Below are positions 15,161 to 24,078 of a stretch of 64,000 nucleotides of DNA, in pieces. This stretch comes from an uncultured Eubacteriales bacterium. GTDB lineage: Bacteria; Bacillota; Clostridia; Oscillospirales; Oscillospiraceae. A program made the translations under genes and the position numbers. The notes beneath the pieces are model-generated. The model saw nothing but the letters and a program-made list of their open reading frames with translations. It was not told the DNA's origin and made no database searches. The DNA is taken from positions 74,514-138,513 of the forward strand of contig CAKTSK010000002.1 in NCBI GenBank assembly GCA_934597725.1, read 5' to 3'. The number at the start of each line of letters is the position of its first letter. The stretch's first letter is position 1.

Positions 15161-17317
15161 ATGTCAACCATCATCACCAAGAAGCAATTCAACAACCACA
15201 TCTACCGCACCGAGATCGCCGGCCGCCCCTTCTCCCTGGAGTTCGGCAAGGTGGCCGAGCTGGCCAACGCCTCGGCCATGGTCCGCTACGGCGAGACCTC
15301 CGTGCTGGTGGCCGTCACCGCCTCCGCCCGGCCCCGGGACGGCATCGACTTCTTCCCCCTGTCCGTGGACTTTGAGGAAAAGCTGTACGCCGTGGGCCGC
15401 ATCCCCGGCTCCTTCCTGCGCCGGGAGGGCCAGCCCTCCCTGCCCGCCGTGCTGGCCAGCCGGGTCATCGACCGGTCCATCCGTCCCCTCTTCCCCGGCG
15501 ACTTCCGCAACGACGTGGTGGTCACCTGCACCGTCATGAGCGTGGACCGGGACTGCTCTCCCGAAGCCGCCGCCATGGTGGGCGTGTCCGCCTGCCTGGC
15601 TGTGTCCAACATCCCCTGGGCCGGCCCCATCGGCTGCCTGGAGGTGGGCTATGTGGACGGCCAGATCGTCATGAACCCCAACCAGGAGCAGAAGCACGCC
15701 TCCCAGCTGGACCTGACCGTGGCCGCCACCGGCGGCAAGGTGGTCATGATCGAGGCCGGAGCCGACCAGCTCCCCGACGAGATCATGTACGAGGCCATCG
15801 TGAAGGCCCACGAGGAGATCAAGGCCCAGGTGGACTTCATCAACAACATCGTCTCTGAGATCGGCAAGGAAAAGATGACCTACGACCACGCCGACTTTGA
15901 CCAGGAGCTTTTCGACAAGATCGTGGCCGCCACCATGGACGAGGCCAAGGCCGCCATGGACACCGACGACAAAAACGTGCGGGAGGAGCGCTGGAACGCC
16001 CTCATCGACCACTGGCACGAGCTGTTCCTGGAAGAGTACCCCGAGATGGACCAGTACCTGGACGAGATCACCTATAAGTTCCAGAAGAAGATCGTCAAGG
16101 CCTGGCTCCTTCAGGGCCACCGGGTGGACGGCCGCCAGAAGAACGAGATCCGTCCCCTGGCCGCCGAAGTGGGCGTGCTGCCCCGGGTCCACGGCTCCGG
16201 CCTGTTCACCCGCGGCCAGACCCAGGTCCTGTCTGTGGCGACCCTGAACACCCTCTCCGCCTGCCAGAAGCTGGACACCATCTGGGAGGAAGAGGAAAAG
16301 CGCTACATGCACCACTACAACTTCCCCGCCTACTCCGTGGGCGAGGCCCGGGGCGCCCGGAGCGTCAACCGCCGGGAGAAGGGCCACGGCGCCCTGGCCG
16401 AGCGGGCCCTGGACCCCGTGATCCCCTCCGTGGAGGAGTTCCCCTACGCCATCCGCGTGGTCTCTGAGGTGGTCTCCTCCAACGGCTCCACCTCCCAGGG
16501 CTCCATCTGCGGCTCCACCCTGGCCCTCATGGACGCCGGCGTGCCCATCAAGGCCCCTGTGGCCGGCATCTCCTGCGGCCTGATCCAGGATGACGACGGC
16601 TCCTTCACCACCTTCATCGACATCCAGGGCGTGGAGGACTTCCACGGCGAGATGGACTTCAAGGTGGCCGGCACCAAGGACGGCATCACCGCCATCCAGA
16701 TGGACATTAAGAACGACGGCCTGTCCCACGCCATCATCAAGGAGGCCCTGGAGATCACCGGCGACGCCCGCAAGGCCATCCTGGACGAGATCATGCTCCC
16801 CTGCATCCCCGCCCCCCGGCCCGAGGTCAGCCGCTACGCCCCCAAGATGCTCACCATGAAGATCGACCCCGACAAGATCCGCGAGGTCATCGGCAAGGGC
16901 GGCTCCGTCATCCAGAAGATCACCGCCGAGTCCGGCGCGCAGATCGACATTGAGGACGACGGCACCATCCACATCGCCTCCCCCGACGCCGCCTGCTGCG
17001 ACATCGCCAAGAAGATGATCGACACCATCGTCTTTGTCCCCGAGGTGGGGATGCTCTACTACGGCAAGGTGGTACGCATCCTGAACTTCGGCGCGTTCGT
17101 GGAGCTGGCCCCCGGCAAGGACGGCATGGTCCACATCTCCAAGCTGGCTGAGCGCCGGGTGGAGAAGGTCGAGGACGTGGTGAACATCGGCGACATGGTG
17201 TGGGTGAAGGTCACCGACATCGACGAAAAGGGCCGGGTGAACCTGTCCCTGCGGGACGCCCAGCGGGAGATCGCCGCCATGGAAGCCCGGGACGCCAAGA
17301 CCAAGAAGAACCACTGA
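15161..17317 (+). CDS. pnp: Polyribonucleotide nucleotidyltransferase (PNPase)
   Basis: PNPase degrades RNA from the 3' end with phosphate and is a core part of mRNA turnover. The 718-residue protein has the usual order: first RNase PH domain (RTEIAGRPFSLEFGKVAELANAS), the helical linker, second RNase PH domain (FTRGQTQVLSVATL, NFPAYSVGEARGA, SNGSTSQGSICGSTLALMDAG), KH domain (IREVIGKGGSVIQKI) and S1 domain (YYGKVVRILNFGAFVELAPGKDGMVHIS). ATG at 15161 has AAAGGAG 8 nt upstream. The conserved rpsO-pnp linkage supports the call. Confidence 0.98.
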   Translation: MSTIITKKQFNNHIYRTEIAGRPFSLEFGKVAELANASAMVRYGETSVLVAVTASARPRDGIDFFPLSVDFEEKLYAVGRIPGSFLRREGQPSLPAVLASRVIDRSIRPLFPGDFRNDVVVTCTVMSVDRDCSPEAAAMVGVSACLAVSNIPWAGPIGCLEVGYVDGQIVMNPNQEQKHASQLDLTVAATGGKVVMIEAGADQLPDEIMYEAIVKAHEEIKAQVDFINNIVSEIGKEKMTYDHADFDQELFDKIVAATMDEAKAAMDTDDKNVREERWNALIDHWHELFLEEYPEMDQYLDEITYKFQKKIVKAWLLQGHRVDGRQKNEIRPLAAEVGVLPRVHGSGLFTRGQTQVLSVATLNTLSACQKLDTIWEEEEKRYMHHYNFPAYSVGEARGARSVNRREKGHGALAERALDPVIPSVEEFPYAIRVVSEVVSSNGSTSQGSICGSTLALMDAGVPIKAPVAGISCGLIQDDDGSFTTFIDIQGVEDFHGEMDFKVAGTKDGITAIQMDIKNDGLSHAIIKEALEITGDARKAILDEIMLPCIPAPRPEVSRYAPKMLTMKIDPDKIREVIGKGGSVIQKITAESGAQIDIEDDGTIHIASPDAACCDIAKKMIDTIVFVPEVGMLYYGKVVRILNFGAFVELAPGKDGMVHISKLAERRVEKVEDVVNIGDMVWVKVTDIDEKGRVNLSLRDAQREIAAMEARDAKTKKNH

Positions 17318-17331
17318 TCCGCTGTGATCCG

Positions 17332-18177
17332 ATGAATATGCTTTGGAAGGCCGCTGGCGCGGCGGCATGGGGTGCCGCTGCGCTCAGCGGCCTCCCTTCT
17401 TCTCTCCTCCCCCCCGAGACCGCTGCCGCCCTGGCGGCGCGGTGTCCCGGCGCGGCCACGGTCCTGGTGGCTGCCTTTCCCTACTATGCCGGGCCGGCGG
17501 CGGGGAACCTCTCCCTGTACTGCCGGGGGGAGGACTATCACCAGGTCCTCCTGCGCCGCTTAACGCCGGTCTGCGAGGCCCTCTCCCGCCAGTACCCCGG
17601 ACACACCTTCGTCCCTGGCGCGGACAACTCCCCGGTGCCCGAGCTGGCGGCAGCCGAGCTGGCCGGGGTGGGCTGGCGGGGCCGCCACGGGCTGCGGATC
17701 GTCCCCCCCTACGGCTCCTATGTCTTTCTGGGCACCGTCCTCACCGACCTGCCCCTGGCCTCCACCGGTCCGTCGGAAGGGACCCTGTGTCCCCCGGACT
17801 GCCGGGCCTGTCAGAAAGCCTGCCCCACCGGGGCCTTGGGGGCGACGGGCTGCGACGTCTCCCGCTGCCTGTCCCACCTGTCCCAGCAGAAGGGAGACCT
17901 GGACCCGGCCACCGAAGCCGCGCTGCGCCGCAGCCCCACCGTCTGGGGGTGCGACCTGTGCCAGCGGGCCTGTCCCCACAACAAGAACGCCGCCCTGTCG
18001 CCCCTGCCGGAGTTCCGGGAAGCTCTGCTCTGTTCCCTCTCCCTGGCCGACCTGGACGGGCTGAGCAACAAAGCCTTCCGCCGCCAGTATGCCGGCCGGG
18101 CCTTTTCCTGGCGGGGCATCGCCCCCCTGCGGCGGAACCTGACCCTGAAAGAATCCCCGGAGGACCCCGGGCAATAA
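17332..18177 (+). CDS. QueG-like epoxyqueuosine reductase / double 4Fe-4S protein
   Basis: The 281-residue protein has the QueG layout: a shortened N-terminal cobalamin-binding part with LYCRGEDYHQVL (containing the catalytic-type Asp), then two 4Fe-4S clusters from CPPDCRACQKACPTGAL, CDVSRCLSHLSQQ and WGCDLCQRACPHN. QueG reduces epoxyqueuosine in tRNA to queuosine. It is about 60-100 residues shorter at the N-terminus than the E. coli enzyme, although short forms are common in Clostridia. It starts 15 nt after pnp, with no terminator between, so it may be co-transcribed. No other queuosine gene is in the window, so the exact substrate is inferred. Confidence 0.82.
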   Translation: MNMLWKAAGAAAWGAAALSGLPSSLLPPETAAALAARCPGAATVLVAAFPYYAGPAAGNLSLYCRGEDYHQVLLRRLTPVCEALSRQYPGHTFVPGADNSPVPELAAAELAGVGWRGRHGLRIVPPYGSYVFLGTVLTDLPLASTGPSEGTLCPPDCRACQKACPTGALGATGCDVSRCLSHLSQQKGDLDPATEAALRRSPTVWGCDLCQRACPHNKNAALSPLPEFREALLCSLSLADLDGLSNKAFRRQYAGRAFSWRGIAPLRRNLTLKESPEDPGQ

Positions 18178-18211
18178 GCCCCGTCCAGCGGACAGAGAGG
18201 AGAGACCCCAC

Positions 18212-18592
18212 TTGTTTCACCACGTTCTTGCCGTGGGCCTGGGCGGCGCGGTGGGCGCAGTCTGCCGCTACAGCCTGAGCCTGCTGCCGCTGCTCCGCCG
18301 GGGGCCGTTTCCTCTGGCCACCCTGCTGACCAACCTGCTGGGGGCGGTCCTCATCGGGCTGGTGGTGGGGGCCGGCCAGCGGTGGAGCCACCTCTCCCCC
18401 ACGCTGCTGCTCTTTCTGCGGGTGGGGGTGTGCGGGGGCTTCACCACCTTCTCCACCTTTTCCCTGGAAGCCCTGGTGCTGCTGGAGGACGGGAGGACCG
18501 CCCTCTTTGCCCTGTATGTGCTGCTCAGCGTGGCCCTGTGTCTGGCGGGCGTGTGGCTGGGCAAGCGGCTGTGCCTGGGGCTGGGCGGCTGA
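18212..18592 (+). CDS. crcB: Fluoride ion channel CrcB/Fluc
   Basis: The 126-residue four-helix membrane protein carries the Fluc hallmarks: GGAVGAVCRY at the first helix, TLLTNLLGAVLIG (the conserved Asn of the second helix) and GGFTTFSTFSLE with the central helix break that holds the sodium ion and pore phenylalanines. It exports fluoride as a dimer. Only one copy is present, which implies a homodimer. The start is TTG at 18212, supported by AGAGGAGAG upstream. No fluoride riboswitch was recognised before it; it lies 34 nt after the QueG-like gene and probably shares its transcript. Confidence 0.92.
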   Translation: MFHHVLAVGLGGAVGAVCRYSLSLLPLLRRGPFPLATLLTNLLGAVLIGLVVGAGQRWSHLSPTLLLFLRVGVCGGFTTFSTFSLEALVLLEDGRTALFALYVLLSVALCLAGVWLGKRLCLGLGG

Positions 18593-18645
18593 GGGCGCAA
18601 GCCTGCCCGGTCCGGCTGTTTTCCGGCGGACCGTATCCCCCAACC

Positions 18646-18697
18646 AAACAGCGCCTCCTGACCAACGGGCCAGGAGGCGCTGTTTTTGTTTTTTATG
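18646..18697. terminator. Terminator after crcB, probably bidirectional
   Basis: AAACAGCGCCTCCTG (18646-18660) pairs with CAGGAGGCGCTGTTT (18671-18685), with further T-rich sequence to 18694. It lies between convergent genes. Confidence 0.92.
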
Positions 18698-18703
18698 GCA
18701 GGG

Positions 18704-21700
18704 TCACGACGGCTCTTGCAGGAAGGAGAGGGTCTCGCCCAGGGCGCGGCACTCCTCCAGCAGGTCGTCGGTGTTGTCGGCGATCTTGCCCAGCTCTTCG
18801 GCCCGGCCCGCCATTTCCAGGGCCTCGGCCTGGTCGCCCAGGTCCATGGCCCCGATCCAGCGGGCGGCGCTTTTCAGGCTGTGGACCTCGATGACGTAAT
18901 CCTCCCACCGCCCCTGCTCCCAGGCCTGACGGATGCGCCGCAGGCGGCCGGGGATCTGCTCCCGGAAGAGGAAGAGTGTCTTGCGGTACGCCTTGCCCGT
19001 GCCGCAGTAGGACATGCCCCGGGCCACGTCGATGCCCGGCAGGTCCTGCAAGTCCTTGGGGACCGGCTCGGACAGCAGCGCGCCCGGCGGCAGGGCCGGG
19101 GCCTTCTGCTTGTCCTCGGGGACCCAGGACCGCAGGACTTCGTCCAGCTTGTCCAGCTCGATGGGCTTGGAGATGTAGTCGTTGAAGCCGCTGCGGAGAA
19201 ACTCCTCCCGCACGCCCTTCATGGCGTTGGCGGTGAGGGCGACGATGGGGACCACGGCAAAGTACGGGTCCTTGCGGCCCATTTCCCGGATGCGCTGGGT
19301 GGTCTCCACCCCGTCCATCCGGGGCATCATGTGGTCCATGAACACCAGGTCCGGCCACACCTGGGTCATCTGGCGCAGGGCCTCGGGGCCGGAGCGGGCG
19401 GTGTAGACCTCCATCTCGTAGGGTCCCAGCAGGCCCTGGCAGACTTTCAGGTTCAGCGGCTGGTCGTCCACCACCAGCACCACTGCCTCCGGGGCGGTGA
19501 AGGAGTTGTAGTTGGCCCGGGTCTCCTGCCGCGGGCCCTCCTCATAGGGGCCGCAGGGGGTGGGGTCGATGACCTTCTGGGGCAGGCGGACCCAGAAGGT
19601 GCTGCCCACCCCATAGGTGCTCTCCACCCCCAGCTGGCCGTTCATCAGCTCCGTCAGCTGCTGGCAGATGGGCAGGCCCAGGCCGGTGCCCTCGATGTGG
19701 CGGTTGGCCTTGCGGTCCAGGCGGCCATAGCTCTGGAAGATATAGGGCAGGTCCTCCCGGCGGATGCCGATGCCGGTGTCCTGGATGTGGACCACCAGCA
19801 CGCCGTCCTCCCCCTGGGGTTCCCAGCCCACGGTGAGGGTGATGGACCCCTCCTTGGTGTATTTGACCGCGTTGGACCCCAGGTTCATGATGATGTGGCT
19901 GATGTTCACGTCGTCCCCGTAGAGGGTGCGGGGGATGGTCTCGTCGATCTTGGCCTGGAAGGTCAGCTTTTTCTCCTGGGCCCGCATCCGCAGGATGGTC
20001 ACCGTGTCGCGGATGGCATCGAGGACCTGATAGCTCTCCGGGGTCAGCTCCATCTTCCCCGCCTCGATCTTGGACAGGTCCAGGATGCTGTTGATGTTCT
20101 CCAGCAGCACCCGCCCGCTGCCCCGGATGTCCCGGAAGCAGTTGTCCTTTTCGGCCAGGGTCTCCTCCCGCAGGCCCAGCTCGGACATGCCCAGAATGGC
20201 GTTGAGGGGGGTGCGGATGTCGTGGCTCATGTTGGCCAGGAACTGGCTCTTGGCCTGGCTGGCGGCCTCGGCGGCCTCGGCGGTGACCCGGGCCTTTTCC
20301 TCCTCCTGGCGCAGCTTGACCGTGGCCGTGTCGTCCTCCACCACCCAGAGGGTCTTCTGGCTGGTGGGGGCGTAGCCGGGCATGGCGAAGATCCGCAGGC
20401 GCAGCCAGATGTCGTTGTTCTTGCGGTAGAGCAGCTCCACCTGCCGCTGCTTGTCCAGGGTGGCCCGGATGTTGTCATAGTCGGTCACCCGCCGGAAGGG
20501 GGCCACATAGGCCGGGTCCAGCAGCTCCTGGCAGTACAGGTCCAGGGCCTTGCTCTGGCACTGCCCCGCCCGGGCCAGCAGCTGGGCAAAGTAGCGGGGG
20601 ACCTTGATGCTGCGGGTCTGGTCCTCCAGCAGGTCCACCACATAGATGCCCTGGTAGTATTCGGCGATCACATGGACAAAGTCCAGCTCTTCCTCAGACT
20701 CCACCAGCTTTTTGGCCTGGAGAAAGAGGATCTGCTCCTTCTCTTCCAGCCGCCGCTGCTCTTCCAGCTGGCGCATCTTGGCCTGGGTGACCTGGCGGAT
20801 GAACACGTTGCACTTGGCCTGGTGGGTCCCCGGGTCCCGGAAGTAGGACAGCTCGGCGGCGTGCCAGGCGTAGCCCGGGGGCTGGTCGGACTTCACCCGG
20901 TATTCCAGCAGGGGCGGCTGGTTGCCCGCCAGAAAGGTGGACAGCAGGGCCGGCCGGGCCATGGACCGGCAATACTGCTCCCGGTCCTTAGGGTGGATGG
21001 TGGGGGCCACGCAGCGGCGGATGAAGTCGCTGTACGAGGTCTGTTCCCCGGCCTGGGCCCGCAGGGCCTGGTAGTTCTCCGTGCCCCACAGCAGGGTCCA
21101 GGCGTCCTCCTCCAGGGAGATCTCCAGCCCGGCCATGGTGTTTTCCATCATGCGGTTGAGGATCTTGGAGGCGTCCTCCCGCCGGTGGCGCTCCATCACC
21201 TGCTGGGTCACGTCCCGGATGGCGCCGATGGCCACGGCGCTCTCGTTGTCGGGCAGCGGCTCTATCCGCAGCTGGATCCAGGTCTCGGTCTGGTCCATGG
21301 TCTGGAACTCCACTTCCCCGTCCTGGCCCTGGGCGGCCTGCTCCAGGGCGGCCTGAAAGGCCGCCTCCCACTGGGTGGAGCAGTTGAGGTGGGCCAGCAG
21401 CCGCCGGGGGCTGACCACCGTGGTCTTCAGCTTCCCCCCCTGTCCCTGGCCGGGCGAGAGGACCCGCAGCATCCCGTTGGGCAGCAGCTCAAACAGCCGC
21501 ACATCGCCGCTGGGCAGGGCGGCGTTGACCAGAGAGTTGCTGCGGGCCACCTCCTGGTCCATCTTGTCCTGGTCGCTGCGGTTGCGGATAAGCTGGTACA
21601 GCAGCACGGCCACGGCGGACAGGGCGTAGATGAACACCAGCAGGTTGTAGCGGATCTCCAGCTGGAGCACCACCGTCAGGGCCACAAAGCTGGCCCCCAG

Positions 21701-21763
21701 GATCATCAGGTTCCGCAGCAGCCCCATGGTCCGCTTTTGTAGTTTTTTCCCTGGTTTCTTCAC
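18704..21763 (-). CDS. Membrane hybrid sensor histidine kinase (PAS, HisKA, HATPase, REC, Hpt)
   Basis: The 1019-residue one-piece phosphorelay protein has two N-terminal membrane helices (about residues 15-35 and 40-58), PAS-like sensor regions, and a coiled linker. An intact H-box FLANMSHDIRTPLNA follows (phospho-His near residue 513), then an HATPase with DTGIGIRREDL and GTGLGLPI. A receiver domain has DLVFMDHMMPRMDG (phospho-Asp near 808). The C-terminal Hpt domain has VHSLKSAARWIGA (His near 959). Phosphate should pass His to Asp to His. No separate response regulator lies nearby, so the output is unknown. ATG 21763 is preceded by AAGGGGGG-like purines. It is 24 nt downstream of the ferredoxin-flavodoxin gene. 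Confidence 0.95.
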   Translation of the reverse strand: MKKPGKKLQKRTMGLLRNLMILGASFVALTVVLQLEIRYNLLVFIYALSAVAVLLYQLIRNRSDQDKMDQEVARSNSLVNAALPSGDVRLFELLPNGMLRVLSPGQGQGGKLKTTVVSPRRLLAHLNCSTQWEAAFQAALEQAAQGQDGEVEFQTMDQTETWIQLRIEPLPDNESAVAIGAIRDVTQQVMERHRREDASKILNRMMENTMAGLEISLEEDAWTLLWGTENYQALRAQAGEQTSYSDFIRRCVAPTIHPKDREQYCRSMARPALLSTFLAGNQPPLLEYRVKSDQPPGYAWHAAELSYFRDPGTHQAKCNVFIRQVTQAKMRQLEEQRRLEEKEQILFLQAKKLVESEEELDFVHVIAEYYQGIYVVDLLEDQTRSIKVPRYFAQLLARAGQCQSKALDLYCQELLDPAYVAPFRRVTDYDNIRATLDKQRQVELLYRKNNDIWLRLRIFAMPGYAPTSQKTLWVVEDDTATVKLRQEEEKARVTAEAAEAASQAKSQFLANMSHDIRTPLNAILGMSELGLREETLAEKDNCFRDIRGSGRVLLENINSILDLSKIEAGKMELTPESYQVLDAIRDTVTILRMRAQEKKLTFQAKIDETIPRTLYGDDVNISHIIMNLGSNAVKYTKEGSITLTVGWEPQGEDGVLVVHIQDTGIGIRREDLPYIFQSYGRLDRKANRHIEGTGLGLPICQQLTELMNGQLGVESTYGVGSTFWVRLPQKVIDPTPCGPYEEGPRQETRANYNSFTAPEAVVLVVDDQPLNLKVCQGLLGPYEMEVYTARSGPEALRQMTQVWPDLVFMDHMMPRMDGVETTQRIREMGRKDPYFAVVPIVALTANAMKGVREEFLRSGFNDYISKPIELDKLDEVLRSWVPEDKQKAPALPPGALLSEPVPKDLQDLPGIDVARGMSYCGTGKAYRKTLFLFREQIPGRLRRIRQAWEQGRWEDYVIEVHSLKSAARWIGAMDLGDQAEALEMAGRAEELGKIADNTDDLLEECRALGETLSFLQEPS

Positions 21764-21787
21764 GGGCCTTCCCCCCTTGTCCCGGCG

Positions 21788-22549
21788 TTAAAAGAGCGCA
21801 TTGGGCTTCCGGCCCCCGCAGACCTTTTTCATCTTCTGGCCGGCCACAAGCTGCATGAGCGGGTTCAGCCGCCGGGCCTTCCTGGGGCAGCGGGTCACGC
21901 AGGCCATGCAGGTGATGCAGCGGTCCTTGTCGGTCTTGCGGGGATGGGCCGGGTCGATGGCCCGCACGGGGCAGACCTTGGCGCACTGGCCGCAGCCGGT
22001 GCAGGCCCCGGTCCCCTTGGGGTGCAGGGGCAGGCCCTCATAGGCCCGATAGGGCCGGCTGCCGGGCAGGTCCGGCGCCAGGGCCGTCTCCCCGTCCAGC
22101 CGCCGGCGGATCTCGGCGGCGAAGTCCGCCAGCTCCCGGCGGTCCTCCTGGTCCGGCCGGCCGGCGGCGAAGCGGGGGAGCAGGGAGTGCTCCGCCACGG
22201 CGGCCACCGCAGCCACCGGCCGGAAGCCCCCTTCCCGGAGCACGTCCTGCAATTCCAGCAGGGTGTCGTCATAGGCCCGGTTGCCATAGGCCACCGCCAG
22301 CACCGCCCGGGCGCCGCCCCCGCGCATCCGGGCCAGCCGCCGGACCGCCGGGGCGGGGACCCGCCCGCCGAAGGACGGCACCGCCACCAGACAGACATCC
22401 TCCTCCGAGAAGGTCCAGGCCGGCCCCTCCTCCAGGGCGGGGTCCAGCAGATCGATCTCCTCTGCATCGTTCCACAGGCCGCAGCCCAGACATTCCGCCA
22501 CACGCCGGGTCCCCCCGGTGGGGCTGAAAATCAACTGATAGTTTGCCAT
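21788..22549 (-). CDS. EFR1-type ferredoxin-flavodoxin fusion protein
   Basis: The 253-residue protein has an N-terminal flavodoxin-like domain (IFSPTGGTRRVAE phosphate loop at about residues 6-18, VAVPSFGGRVPAPA). Two C-terminal 4Fe-4S clusters follow, CTGCGQCAKVCPVRAI and CITCMACVTRCP. This matches the EFR1 family found in anaerobic Firmicutes, presumed to move electrons between ferredoxin and FMN. A Lys/Arg-rich tail follows the clusters. It lies upstream of the hybrid kinase on the same strand with 24 nt between, so they probably share a transcript, which hints at redox input to the kinase. The electron partner is unknown. Confidence 0.92.
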   Translation of the reverse strand: MANYQLIFSPTGGTRRVAECLGCGLWNDAEEIDLLDPALEEGPAWTFSEEDVCLVAVPSFGGRVPAPAVRRLARMRGGGARAVLAVAYGNRAYDDTLLELQDVLREGGFRPVAAVAAVAEHSLLPRFAAGRPDQEDRRELADFAAEIRRRLDGETALAPDLPGSRPYRAYEGLPLHPKGTGACTGCGQCAKVCPVRAIDPAHPRKTDKDRCITCMACVTRCPRKARRLNPLMQLVAGQKMKKVCGGRKPNALF

Positions 22550-22564
22550 GCTTGCTCCTTTCTC

Positions 22565-22620
22565 CGAAAAAACAAAACCGGCCCGCCGGTGGGGCGTGCG
22601 CTCCCGGGCCGGCGGGCCGT
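22565..22620 (-). terminator. Terminator of the MoxR/VWA operon (minus strand)
   Basis: Read on the minus strand, GGCCCGCCGGCCC pairs with CCGGCGGGCC across about 20 nt, followed by TTTTGTTTTTT. It follows the VWA stop at 22632. Confidence 0.8.
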
Positions 22621-22631
22621 TGGGTCTCCGG

Positions 22632-23828
22632 TCAGCGGGCAGAGACCAGCTTCTTCAGGCCCCGTCCCAGGCCCTCTACCGTCAGCTGGTACATGTCCAC
22701 TGTGTTGCGGATCATCTCAATGGTCTGATAGCCGTAGTCATACTCCCACATGGCCTCGGGGATGGGGTTGAACCACACCATCTTTTCAAAGCGGCTATGG
22801 AAGCGGTTGAGCCAGGTCAACCCCGTCTCGGCATTGTAGCGGTTGTAGTAGGAGCTGCCCCCCACCCACGTCAGTTCCGACGGGGCCATGGAGGCGTCGC
22901 CCACCACGATGACCTTATACTCCCGGCTGAGGTTGTTGATGACCCACTGGGTCTGCACCGACTCGCCATAGGTGCAGCGGGGGTCGGTGTACAGCTCGGA
23001 ATACCAGCAGTTGTGGAAGTAGAAGATCTTCAGGTCCTTGAAGTTGTTGGCCCGGTTCACCGCCTGGAAGAGCTGGCTGCACAGGCGGGCATAGGGGGTC
23101 ATGGAGCCGCCGGAGTCGAAGAGGACCATGACCCGGATGTCGTTGGTCCGGGGGCGGTCGAACTCCAGCTGCAGATACCCGGCGTTGTTGCAGGTCTCGT
23201 CGATGGTCCGGTCCAGGTTGAGCACGTCCATGGGGCCGTCCTGGCGGGTGGTCATCTGCCGCAGGCGGCGGAAGGCCAGCTGGAAGGACCGCTGGTCCAG
23301 CACGTTGTCCTCCCGGAAGTCCCGGAAGTCCCGCTCGCCGGCCACCTGCAGGGCGTGGCGGTGCTGGCTCTGGCCCCCCACCCGGATGCCCGTGGCGGCA
23401 TAGCCTGAGTGGCCCATGGTGGAGGTGCCGCCGGTGCCCACCCAGTATTGGCCGCCGTCGTGGCGCTCGTGCTGCTCCTTCAGGCGCTCTTCCAGCATCT
23501 GGCGCAGCTTTTCCAGGTCGTAGGTGGTCCGGGCGTCCACCTCGTCCTTGTCGTATTTCTTCATGTTCTTGGGGTCGTGGAGCCAGTCCATGAGCTCCTG
23601 GGGGATGTCCTCAAAGTGCTGGATGCGGTCGAAATACTCCAAAAAGATCTCGTCAAACTTGTCAAAATCGGCCTCGGTCTTTACCAGGATGGCGCGGCTG
23701 ACATAGTAAAACTCCAGCAGGCTGTTCCGGCACAGCCCCTTGTCCAGGGCTTCCATCAGGGAAAGCCACTCATTCATGGACACCTTCAGTCCCTTGGCCC
23801 GCATGTAATAAAACAGATCCGTAAACAA
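22632..23828 (-). CDS. VWA-domain protein, CoxE-like
   Basis: The 398-residue protein has an N-terminal helical part (MNEWLSLMEALDKGL, EYFDRIQHFEDIP). A C-terminal von Willebrand A domain follows, with MVLFDSGGSMTPYARL as metal-site motif. The motif is D-x-G-x-S rather than D-x-S-x-S, which also occurs in CoxE-like proteins. These proteins act with MoxR AAA+ ATPases, as with the gene immediately upstream (24079-24912), as metallochaperone or protein-maturation pairs. The start is TTG at 23828, with AAGGAGGGA upstream. The intergenic gap to moxR holds repeat copy A. Its client is unknown. Confidence 0.9.
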   Translation of the reverse strand: MFTDLFYYMRAKGLKVSMNEWLSLMEALDKGLCRNSLLEFYYVSRAILVKTEADFDKFDEIFLEYFDRIQHFEDIPQELMDWLHDPKNMKKYDKDEVDARTTYDLEKLRQMLEERLKEQHERHDGGQYWVGTGGTSTMGHSGYAATGIRVGGQSQHRHALQVAGERDFRDFREDNVLDQRSFQLAFRRLRQMTTRQDGPMDVLNLDRTIDETCNNAGYLQLEFDRPRTNDIRVMVLFDSGGSMTPYARLCSQLFQAVNRANNFKDLKIFYFHNCWYSELYTDPRCTYGESVQTQWVINNLSREYKVIVVGDASMAPSELTWVGGSSYYNRYNAETGLTWLNRFHSRFEKMVWFNPIPEAMWEYDYGYQTIEMIRNTVDMYQLTVEGLGRGLKKLVSAR

Positions 23829-23899
23829 AGGGTCCCTCCTTCCTCGGCAAGGTCACGCAAAAAACAGACAAAACAGCAGTAAACGCAGGATACAGCCAA

Positions 23900-24074
23900 G
23901 CGTCGCAGACTTCCAGCGCCCGCAGGCGCTGGAACAAAATTCAATGAATTTTTTTGCCGGCTTGGCCGGTGAAAAAATACTTCTCAGCCGCAAGTGTGCG
24001 GGCCCGACGGGTCCGTGCGCGCAGCCGGCTGCATCCCCCAAATTTGAGAGCCCAGCGCAGCGGGTCTCAAATTT
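23900..24074 (-). repeat. Four-hairpin intergenic repeat, copy A
   Basis: Read on the minus strand, this element starts 4 nt after the MoxR stop codon. It holds four successive hairpins and ends with GGAAGTCTGCGACGC. It aligns over its whole length with copy B (29957-30128). The terminal 15 nt and the inner bases AGCCCAGCG-AGCGGGT are shared, while the stems differ in sequence but stay paired. Hairpin I here is CCAGCGCC-CGCA-GGCGCTGG on the plus strand, against CCGCCGGC-CGCA-GCCGGCGG in copy B. No protein is encoded. Confidence 0.8.
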
Positions 24075-24078
24075 CCTT

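Noticed and set aside
15164..17368. A 734-codon minus-strand open frame opposite pnp
   Set aside because: It is a mirror of pnp codon bias; no ribosome binding site or family.
22632..23828. Defective metal site in the VWA protein (DSGGS instead of DxSxS)
   Set aside because: CoxE-like VWA proteins commonly carry a D-x-G-x-S form, so it is probably normal for the family.
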